64,000 bases of DNA from Rhodococcus spelaei (GTDB taxonomy: Bacteria; Actinomycetota; Actinomycetes; Mycobacteriales; Mycobacteriaceae): positions 50,315 through 114,314 of the forward strand of contig NZ_VIGH01000012.1 in the NCBI RefSeq assembly GCF_006704125.1, written 5' to 3'. Under the pieces are notes generated by a model. It ran no database searches and was not told the DNA's origin. It was given only the letters and a program-made list of their open reading frames with translations. The position numbers were made by a program, and so were the translations under genes. Shown piece by piece: positions 57,843-64,000 of the stretch. The first letter of the stretch is position 1. Each line of letters opens with the position of its first letter.

Positions 57843-60818
57843 GTGAGTTGGTATCCGGAGGTTCTGAACGGTTCGGTGCGACGGGTCGTCGCGACCGCAC
57901 AGAACGGTCTCGAGGTCGTCCGGTTGGGCGGCCTCGAGACCGAGGCGCGACCGTCGGAATTTCGTGTGGTCGAGCGCAAGCCGATGTACCGGCTGCGGCG
58001 CTACTTCTCCGACGCGGCGGCGGACACCTCGCGCCCGCCGGTGGTGCTGGTGCCCCCGATGATGATGTCCGCCGACGTCTACGACGTCGCCCAGGACCAG
58101 GGTGCGGTCGGTGTGCTGCACGGCATGGGCCTGGATCCCTGGGTGGTCGATTTCGGTTCGCCCGCAACGGAGGACGGCGGCTGGCGTCGCACCCTCGCCG
58201 ACCACATCGTCGCGATCGACGAGATCGTCGACCTGGTCCACGCACAGACCGGTCGGGACGTGCACCTCGCCGGGTACTCGCAGGGCGGAATGTTCGCGTA
58301 CCAGGCCGCGGCCTACCGGCGGTGCAAGAACATCGCCACGCTGATCACCTTCGGTGCCCCGGTGGACACCCTCGCGGCGCTGCCCTTCGGAATCCCGGCG
58401 GGGGTGGCCACCCGGACGGCGGACTTCCTCGCCGACCACGTGTTCAACCGGCTCGCGGTCACCGGATGGATGGCGCGCACCGGCTTCCAGTTGCTGGACC
58501 CGGTCAAGACGGCCAAGTCCCGGCTCGACTTCCTGCGCCAACTCCACGATCGGGAGGCGCTGCTGCCGCGCGAGCAGCAGCGGCGATTCCTGGCCACCGA
58601 CGGGTGGGTCGCCTGGTCCGGGCCCGCCGTGGCCGACGTGCTCAAACAGTTCATCGCGCACAACCGGATGATGTCCGGCGGTTTCGTGATCGGCGACCGG
58701 TTGGTTTCCCTCGCGGAACTGACCTGCCCGATCCTCGCGTTCGTCGGCGAGGTCGACGACATCGGTCAGCCGGTCGCGGTGCGCGGCATCCGCAAGGCCG
58801 CACCGAAGGCCGAGATCTTCGAAACGACGCTGCGCGCCGGGCATTTCGGCCTGGTGGTCGGTTCATTGGCGGCCTCGCAGACATGGCCGATCACCGGTGA
58901 GTGGGTGCGTTGGCGCGACGGACTCGGGCCGCGGCCGGAGAGCATCGACGAGATGACGTACGAGGAACAACCGGCCACCGAGACCGGTGTCTCGGTGAGC
59001 GACCGCCTGCTGCACACAGGCGCGTCCATCGCGGAGGTCGGCGTCGGCGTGACGAAGGGAGTCTTCGACGTCACGACGCAGGCGGTACGCGGCAGCCGGG
59101 AACTGTCCGCGGAGGCCGTCCGGGCCCTTCCGCGCCTCGTGCGGCTCGGCCAGATCCAGCCGCACACGACCATCTCGCTCGGCAAGCTGCTGGCCGAGGC
59201 CGGCGCGAAGTCGCCGAAGGCCGAGTGCTTCCTGTTCGACGACCGCGCGTACACCAACGACGCCGTCAACACCCGCATCGACAACGTCGTCAAGGGTCTG
59301 ATCTCGACCGGGGTGCGCCCCGCGGCGCGAGTCGGAGTGCTGATGGAGACCCGACCGAGCGCCCTGACCGCAATTGCCGCGCTGTCCCGGATCGGGGCGG
59401 TGGTCGTGCTGATTCCGCCGACCGGTGACATGGACACCGCGGCGCGCCTGGGCAAGGCGGAAATGGTCATCACCGATCCGGACAACCTGCGTGCCGCCGA
59501 GTCACTGGACCTCAAGGTGCTGGTGCTCGGCGGCGGCGAGTCCCGCGTGCTCGACATCGAACCGGGCTCGGAGACGATCGACCTCGAGCAGATCGACCCG
59601 TCCCGGGTGCACCTGCCCGCGTGGTACCGGCCGAACCCCGGCCGGGCGAACGAACTCGCGTTCGTGCTGTTCGGCAGGTTCGGCGGTCACGTCGAGGCCA
59701 AGCACGTCACCAACCACCGCTGGGCGCTGTCCGCCTTCGGAACCGCGACCGCCGCGAATCTCGGACGCGGCGACACTGTCTACTCCGTTGCGCCGCTTTA
59801 CCATTCGTCGGTCCTGCTGGCCACGCTCGGCGGTGCCATCGCCGGCGGTTCGCGGATCGCGCTCTCCCGCGGACTGGACCCGGAACGGTTCGCGACCGAG
59901 GTGCACCGCTACGGCGTCACTGTCGTCGCCTACACCTGGACGATGTTGCGGGAACTGGTCGACAGCCCGGACTTCGCACTGGACGCCTCGCATCCGATCC
60001 GACTGTTCGTCGGCTCGGGCATGCCACGGGGACTCTGGCTGCGCACCATGAAGCGATTCGAGCCCGCCCAGGTGCTCGAGTTCTACGCCTCCACCGAGGG
60101 TGCCGTCGTGCTGGCGAACGTCTCGGGCGCCAAACCCGGTGCGAAGGGCCGGCCGCTGCCGGGCAGTACGTCGGTCCGGATCGCGGCCTACGACCCGATC
60201 TCGGGCACGTTCCTCGAGGACGAACGCGGGCTGGTGCGCGAGTGCGGCGTCGACGAGGTCGGGCTCCTGTTGGGACAGGCGACCGGCAGCGAGGCGATCA
60301 GCGGGGCCGTGCGCGGGGTGTTCGGTGCCGGCGATGCGTGGGTGCCGACCGAGCACCTGTTCCGCCGCGACGGCGACGGCGACTTCTGGCTGATGGACGA
60401 CAAGAACGTCGTGGTCCGGGCGCTGCGCGGTCCGGTGTACGGGCAGCCGATCGTCGACGCGCTCGGCGGCCTGGACCAGGTCGACCTGGCAGTGGTTTAC
60501 GGGGTCCTGGCAGGGGACGAGGAGCTCGCGGTCGCGGCGATCACCCTGCGTCCCGGCAGCTCGCTCACCGCGGTCGACCTGGCCGACAGCTTCGCCGACC
60601 TGGCGCCGGGCGCGCGCCCGGACCTGGTGCACGTCGTGCCCGAGATTCCGATCAGCAACTCGTACCGGCCGCGCCGTTCCGAACTGGTCGCCGCGGGACT
60701 GCCCGCGCCGAGCGTCCGGTCGTGGTTCTACGACCCCGACAAGGACGGCTACCGGCGGTTGACCCGCGCGGTGCTGACCGAGCTGCGGGAGCGGGGCAGT
60801 CGGGCGCTGACCAGCTAG
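57843..60818 (+). CDS. Alpha/beta hydrolase fused to degenerate AMP-binding domain (Rv1683-like)
   Basis: 991 aa. Residues about 40-360 form an alpha/beta hydrolase resembling PHA synthase/lipases: nucleophile GYSQGG (Ser146), an acid in GEVDDIGQP (Asp305/306) and His334 in RAGHFG. From about 440 an AMP-binding fold follows, with YASTE (749-752) and GAGDAWVPTEHLF. The usual P-loop is replaced by FGRFGGHVEAK (610-620), and the catalytic lysine of PRTxxGK is Arg942. It corresponds to Rv1683, annotated as a lipase/acyl-CoA synthase. Hydrolase activity on acylglycerols is plausible; ligase activity is doubtful. GTG at 57843 is chosen; one at 57801 lies within the -10 box. Confidence 0.87.
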   Translation: MSWYPEVLNGSVRRVVATAQNGLEVVRLGGLETEARPSEFRVVERKPMYRLRRYFSDAAADTSRPPVVLVPPMMMSADVYDVAQDQGAVGVLHGMGLDPWVVDFGSPATEDGGWRRTLADHIVAIDEIVDLVHAQTGRDVHLAGYSQGGMFAYQAAAYRRCKNIATLITFGAPVDTLAALPFGIPAGVATRTADFLADHVFNRLAVTGWMARTGFQLLDPVKTAKSRLDFLRQLHDREALLPREQQRRFLATDGWVAWSGPAVADVLKQFIAHNRMMSGGFVIGDRLVSLAELTCPILAFVGEVDDIGQPVAVRGIRKAAPKAEIFETTLRAGHFGLVVGSLAASQTWPITGEWVRWRDGLGPRPESIDEMTYEEQPATETGVSVSDRLLHTGASIAEVGVGVTKGVFDVTTQAVRGSRELSAEAVRALPRLVRLGQIQPHTTISLGKLLAEAGAKSPKAECFLFDDRAYTNDAVNTRIDNVVKGLISTGVRPAARVGVLMETRPSALTAIAALSRIGAVVVLIPPTGDMDTAARLGKAEMVITDPDNLRAAESLDLKVLVLGGGESRVLDIEPGSETIDLEQIDPSRVHLPAWYRPNPGRANELAFVLFGRFGGHVEAKHVTNHRWALSAFGTATAANLGRGDTVYSVAPLYHSSVLLATLGGAIAGGSRIALSRGLDPERFATEVHRYGVTVVAYTWTMLRELVDSPDFALDASHPIRLFVGSGMPRGLWLRTMKRFEPAQVLEFYASTEGAVVLANVSGAKPGAKGRPLPGSTSVRIAAYDPISGTFLEDERGLVRECGVDEVGLLLGQATGSEAISGAVRGVFGAGDAWVPTEHLFRRDGDGDFWLMDDKNVVVRALRGPVYGQPIVDALGGLDQVDLAVVYGVLAGDEELAVAAITLRPGSSLTAVDLADSFADLAPGARPDLVHVVPEIPISNSYRPRRSELVAAGLPAPSVRSWFYDPDKDGYRRLTRAVLTELRERGSRALTS

Positions 60819-60866
60819 CCGGGTAGCCTGACCGAGTTCGTTGTTCCGACCGTGAGAGGACCCGTT

Positions 60867-61082
60867 GTGGCGCTTGATCCCACCCTGCTGAGCATCCTGG
60901 CCTGCCCGCAGGACAAGGGCCCGCTGTTGCTGGTCGCCGACGAACTGCTCTACAACCCGCGGCTGCGCCGTGCCTACCCGATCGAGGACGGCATCCCGGT
61001 GCTGCTCGTCGACGAGGCGCGTGACGTCGGGGAGGCCGAGCACGAGGACTATCTCGCGCGCGGCACCGGTCCCACAGACTGA
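60867..61082 (+). CDS. Trm112-family small protein
   Basis: 71 aa. LLSILACPQDKGPLLLV opens a Trm112/YcaR-like zinc-ribbon-type fold, followed by RLRRAYPIEDGIPVLLVDEARDV, the usual end. Only one Cys is present, so zinc binding is unlikely. It is equivalent to Rv1684. Such proteins stabilise methyltransferases in eukaryotes and archaea; bacterial roles are unclear. GTG at 60867 follows GAGAGGA by 6 bases. Confidence 0.85.
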   Translation: MALDPTLLSILACPQDKGPLLLVADELLYNPRLRRAYPIEDGIPVLLVDEARDVGEAEHEDYLARGTGPTD

Positions 61083-61492
61083 GCCCTACCCGGGGTCGGC
61101 GGAATCAGCCGGACGCCGATCTCCGTGCTGGAGTAGATCCCGGCGCAATGCACGGACTGGCGTAGGCACTCCGGACGCAGGGCGTCGGCCCAGGTCACGT
61201 CCCGGTCGGTGGGCACCACGGCGCCGGGGCGTTCGAGGACGAACACGACCCGACCCCCTGGTGCGCTCGAGTCCAGGATGTCGTCGACGATGTGCACGAG
61301 GTTGCCGACGAGTCCGGGTTCGGGTTCGGGGATCGTCTCGACCGACGGGAGCACGGGGAGTTGGAGGCCGTCGGCGTCCGTCATCAGGTACCAGATCTGT
61401 TCGGTGACGGCCGCGCCGATGAGCTCTTCGACCCGACGCGTGACGTCGTCGGCGGTGACCAGGGGCGGCTGCTGAGTCCAGTGGGTTGTCAT
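61049..61492 (-). CDS. Conserved protein of unknown function
   Basis: 147 aa. No membrane helix or signal peptide. It contains VTEQIWYLMTDADGLQLPVLPSVETIPEPEPGLVGNL and RVVFVLERPGAVVPTDRDVTWADAL, reminiscent of a small actinobacterial family lacking a named domain. The ATG at 61492 has CACAGT 7 bases upstream, a leaderless-type arrangement. Its 3' end overlaps the Trm112 gene by 34 bases in convergent orientation. Confidence 0.65.
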   Translation of the reverse strand: MTTHWTQQPPLVTADDVTRRVEELIGAAVTEQIWYLMTDADGLQLPVLPSVETIPEPEPGLVGNLVHIVDDILDSSAPGGRVVFVLERPGAVVPTDRDVTWADALRPECLRQSVHCAGIYSSTEIGVRLIPPTPGRAQSVGPVPRAR

Positions 61493-61684
61493 GGCAGAGA
61501 CTGTGCGCCATCGGGCGCAGCCGTGCGGAGAGATCGTTGACATGGAACCGAATTCGCGTCGGCGCCGTCCAACCCGGCATGGACTGTGTGAGGTCTCCGG
61601 TCAGATACTGGATTCGACGATCATCGCCCCGGGCAACTCGCGGTCCTGTCGTTTCGGTCAGTCACTCGGTGCACAATCGCGGAT

Positions 61685-62332
61685 GTGCCCGTACCGTCGA
61701 AGTCCCGCTCGCCGCGCGTGAGCGCGCAGGCGCTGGCTACCGCCACCCCGCTCGCGGCGGCACGGCTCGTCCTCGGGGCGGTGCTCGTCGCGGGCGATGT
61801 GCGTGTGCGGATCGTCGAGGTCGAGGCGTACGGCGGTGACCGGGCCGGCCCGTGGCCCGATCCGGCCGCGCACTCCTATCCGGGTCCGACCCTGCGCAAC
61901 GCGGTGATGTTCGGCCCCGCGGGCATGCTCTACGTCTACCTCAGCCACGGCCTGCACCACTGCATGAACGTGACCTGCGCACCCGACGGGACGGCCGGTG
62001 CTGTGTTGGTGCGGGCCGGCGAAGTGGTCTCCGGTGAGGACGTCGCGTGGGCGCGGCGCGGCCCCGTCCGAGGCCGACACCATTTGGCTCGCGGGCCCGG
62101 CAATCTGGGAAAGACACTGGGAATCACGCTGGGGGACAACGGTACCGATCTGTTCGGCCCGGCTTCGTCGATCACGCTCGAGCCGGGGCCCGCGGTGCCG
62201 TTCGTCTCGGGGCCGCGGGTGGGTATCTCGCGGGCGGCCGATCGTCCGTGGCGACTCTGGGATCCGACGTCGCCGGCGGTCTCTGCCTACCGCCGCAGCC
62301 CGCGTGCACCGAGTATCCCGAGTGCGGGATGA
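61685..62332 (+). CDS. mpg: 3-methyladenine DNA glycosylase (AAG family)
   Basis: 215 aa. Removes alkylated bases in base excision repair. [21 protein letters not shown] carries the catalytic glutamate and [30 protein letters not shown] the binding hairpin; [18 protein letters not shown] closes the site. GTG at 61685 has CACAAT exactly 7 bases upstream; a GTG 11 codons later (61718) is an alternative. It is followed directly by tyrS, as in M. tuberculosis. Confidence 0.93.
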   Translation: MPVPSKSRSPRVSAQALATATPLAAARLVLGAVLVAGDVRVRIVEVEAYGGDRAGPWPDPAAHSYPGPTLRNAVMFGPAGMLYVYLSHGLHHCMNVTCAPDGTAGAVLVRAGEVVSGEDVAWARRGPVRGRHHLARGPGNLGKTLGITLGDNGTDLFGPASSITLEPGPAVPFVSGPRVGISRAADRPWRLWDPTSPAVSAYRRSPRAPSIPSAG

Positions 62333-62346
62333 TCGAGGACGTGACT

Positions 62347-63615
62347 GTGAACATTATCGACGAACTGAGCTGGCGCGGACTGATCGCGCAATCCACCGAC
62401 CTCGACGCCCTGCGCCGGGATGCCGATGGCGGTCCGGTCACCCTCTATGCCGGCTTCGATCCGACCGGACCGAGCCTGCATGCCGGTCACCTCGTTCCGC
62501 TGTTGGCACTCAAGCGGTTTCAGATGGCCGGGCACAAGCCGATCGTCCTGGCGGGTGGCGCCACCGGACTGATCGGCGATCCGCGGGACGTGGGGGAGCG
62601 GACCATGAACTCCGCGGACACCGTTGCGGAGTGGGCCGGGCGGATCCGCGCGCAGCTCGAGCGCTTCGTCGACTTCGACGGCTCGAACGCCGCGGTGATC
62701 GAGAACAACATGAACTGGACCGGCCAGCTGTCCGCGATCGACTTCCTCCGAGACATCGGCAAGCACTTCTCGGTGAACGTGATGCTGGCCCGTGACACTG
62801 TCAAGCGGCGGCTCGAGTCCGACGGCATCTCGTACACCGAGTTCAGCTACATGCTTCTGCAGGCCAATGACTACCTGCAGTTGCGCCGCGAGCGCGGCTG
62901 CACGCTGCAGATCGGCGGTTCCGACCAGTGGGGCAACATCATCGCCGGCGTCGAGCTGAACAGGCGGGTGGACGGCGAGTCCGTGCACGCCATGACGGTG
63001 CCGCTGGTGACCTCGTCGGACGGCAAGAAGTTCGGCAAGTCGACCGGTGGTGGCAGCCTCTGGCTGGACCCGGAGATGACCAGCCCGTACGCCTGGTACC
63101 AGTACTTCGTGAACACCGGTGACGCCGACGTCATCCGGTACCTGCGCTGGTTCACCTTCCTCGACCAGGCCGAACTCGCCGAACTCGAGGCGGAGACCGC
63201 CGAGCGCCCGCAGGCTCGCGTCGCGCAGCGGCGCCTGGCCGCGGAGATGACGACGCTGGTACACGGCGCGCACAACACCGCAGCCGTCGAACTCGCCAGT
63301 CAGGCCCTGTTCGGACGCGCCGAGCTCACCGATCTCGACGAGGCGACTCTCGCCGCGGCGTTGACCGAGGCCTCGGTCGCGCAGGTTCGTCCGGGGGAGG
63401 CCACCACCATCGTCGACCTGCTGGTCGCGAGCGGACTGTGCGAGAGCAAGGGAGCAGCCCGTCGCACGGTCAAGGAGGGCGGCGCCTCGGTGAACAACGC
63501 GCGAATCGGGTCCGAGGACTGGGAGCCGGCGGCGACCGACCTGCTGCACGGCCAGTGGTTGGTGGTTCGACGTGGAAAGCGGAACTTCGCAGGTATTCAG
63601 GTGCTGCCGGCCTGA
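62347..63615 (+). CDS. tyrS: Tyrosyl-tRNA synthetase
   Basis: 422 aa. Class I synthetase. HIGH-type motif PSLHAGH (His45, His48), KMSKS-type KFGKS (228-232), and GGSDQWGNI for tyrosine; the C-terminal S4 domain (about 355-420, [20 protein letters not shown]) binds tRNA. GTG at 62347 is chosen because GAGGA lies 7 bases upstream and the protein then begins [18 protein letters not shown], as in mycobacteria. An ATG at 62329 overlaps the mpg stop and GTG at 62341 has too short a spacing. Confidence 0.96.
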   Translation: MNIIDELSWRGLIAQSTDLDALRRDADGGPVTLYAGFDPTGPSLHAGHLVPLLALKRFQMAGHKPIVLAGGATGLIGDPRDVGERTMNSADTVAEWAGRIRAQLERFVDFDGSNAAVIENNMNWTGQLSAIDFLRDIGKHFSVNVMLARDTVKRRLESDGISYTEFSYMLLQANDYLQLRRERGCTLQIGGSDQWGNIIAGVELNRRVDGESVHAMTVPLVTSSDGKKFGKSTGGGSLWLDPEMTSPYAWYQYFVNTGDADVIRYLRWFTFLDQAELAELEAETAERPQARVAQRRLAAEMTTLVHGAHNTAAVELASQALFGRAELTDLDEATLAAALTEASVAQVRPGEATTIVDLLVASGLCESKGAARRTVKEGGASVNNARIGSEDWEPAATDLLHGQWLVVRRGKRNFAGIQVLPA

Positions 63616-63625
63616 GTCAGGGCAC

Positions 63626-63671
63626 GGTGGTGCGGGTCACATCGATGTAATTCGGGTCGATTCGCACCACC
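63626..63671 (+). repeat. 9-bp inverted repeat after tyrS
   Basis: GGTGGTGCG (63626-63634) and CGCACCACC (63663-63671) flank 28 bases. The position fits termination of tyrS, but the loop is long and there is no T-tract. The following bases to 63758 hold no gene. Confidence 0.4.
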
Positions 63672-63758
63672 GGGCCGACCGGCGGGGCTGTGACCAGTGA
63701 GTTTCCCGCAGCAGTTTGGTCCCACCTGGCGATTTGCCTCTGCGTTCATCGCCGCGTA

Positions 63759-63840
63759 ACTTTTGTCGAGTCAGAGCGACACGGACACCGACCCGGCCGA
63801 GAGGCGCGGGACACGGAGTGCGGCGCCGCTCGACGAAAGT
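63759..63840. promoter_or_regulatory. Upstream control region of the rRNA operon
   Basis: ACTTTTGTCGAG (63759-63770) and CTCGACGAAAGT (63829-63840) form an inverted repeat with one mismatch in 12 bases, spaced by 58 bases. The second arm lies about 20 bases before the rrn -35. This may be a site for a bound or looping regulator. No second classic promoter was identified with confidence. Confidence 0.4.
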
Positions 63841-63860
63841 CGCCCAGAAGGACCCCGGGT

Positions 63861-64000
63861 TTGCGCCCGATGAACGACTGGGTTAGGCTGGAACAGTTGC
63901 CCCGGAGAGGCCGAGCATGACTCGGAATTGATGGTGTGTGCGTGTTCTTTGAGAACTCAACAGTGTGCCGATGAATGTCAGTGCCAAATGTTTTTGGTAC
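63861..64000 (+). promoter_or_regulatory. rrn promoter and 16S rRNA precursor leader
   Basis: TTGCGC (63861-63866) and TAGGCT (63884-63889) are spaced by 17 bases. After the predicted start, GTTCTTTGAGAACTCAACAG is the boxA/antitermination element common to mycobacterial and rhodococcal rrn leaders, followed by the start of the RNase III processing stem. The 16S gene itself begins beyond the window. Position after tyrS supports the identification. Confidence 0.85.

Noticed and set aside
59600..59720. Frameshift suspected in the adenylation P-loop of the lipase fusion
   Set aside because: The other two frames do not restore a TSGTTG-like motif, and the flanking residues stay in register, so the loss is real and not an error.
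63690..63920. A 76-codon frame in the rrn upstream region
   Set aside because: It overlaps the rrn promoter, lacks a ribosome site and has no recognisable sequence.
63950..64000. Beginning of 16S rRNA
   Set aside because: The sequence ends within the precursor leader; the conserved 5' end of mature 16S rRNA is not reached.

Overview
The window is chromosomal core sequence of a high-GC actinobacterium of the mycolic-acid group, most like Rhodococcus or Prescottella. Four things point there. The gene order pdtaR - polA - rpsA - coaE(GrpB fusion) - uvrB - usp - MBL - uvrA - infC/rpmI/rplT - tsnR - pheST - argCJBDFRGH - lipase/AMP-binding fusion - Trm112 - mpg - tyrS follows the Rv1626-Rv1689 order of Mycobacterium tuberculosis. 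GTG and TTG starts are common. Many starts carry a -10 hexamer 6-7 bases ahead, as in leaderless mycobacterial mRNAs. The end of the window is an rrn leader with the TTTGAGAACTCAA element. No insertion sequence, prophage, CRISPR array or tRNA was seen.

Layout: 1-198 is the 3' end of pdtaR. 484-5823 is a five-gene branched-chain amino acid (or related substrate) ABC operon. 5864-11474 holds polA, a PIG-L deacetylase, thioredoxin, a 2'-5' RNA ligase-like protein and a beta-decarboxylating dehydrogenase. 11500-14180 is a polar amino acid ABC importer. 14275-15292 is an SPFH protein coupled to a 54-aa ribbon-helix-helix protein behind a 24-bp palindrome. 15374-17257 holds a methyltransferase and a VWA membrane protein. 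17507-24670 holds rpsA, coaE, uvrB and small conserved genes. 24692-28374 is an ABC exporter-like pair in which an extracellular serine hydrolase is fused to the ABC ATPase. 28557-32172 holds a universal stress protein, a HelD-like RNA polymerase helicase and a metallo-beta-lactamase-fold hydrolase. 32319-35261 is uvrA.

35325-36275 holds a 44-aa amphipathic peptide gene, a decayed DUF1801 relic and a DUF1844 gene. 36621-42478 is the infC-rpmI-rplT-tsnR-pheS-pheT translation block, with a probable attenuator ahead of infC. 42616-48833 is an accessory stretch: a repeat-containing small protein, a CHRD/SodC-like lipoprotein, a one-helix membrane protein, a divergent acyl-CoA dehydrogenase-TetR / acyl-CoA ligase pair with a shared operator, and a DDN-like protein. 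48989-57771 is a complete arginine biosynthesis cluster (glutamate to arginine), preceded by an ARG-box-like site and interrupted between argB and argD by a 98-bp duplication/insertion that keeps stop-start coupling. 57843-63615 runs from the lipase/AMP-binding fusion to tyrS, and 63616-64000 is the promoter and leader of an rRNA operon whose 16S gene begins beyond the window.

The most unusual items are the hydrolase-ABC fusion, the lipase fused to a degenerate adenylation domain, the argB-argD insert, the porin-like 44-aa peptide, the SPFH-RHH pair, and a set of long perfect inverted repeats at convergent gene ends, one of which contains both stop codons. Functions are inferred from motifs and order; no database search was run.
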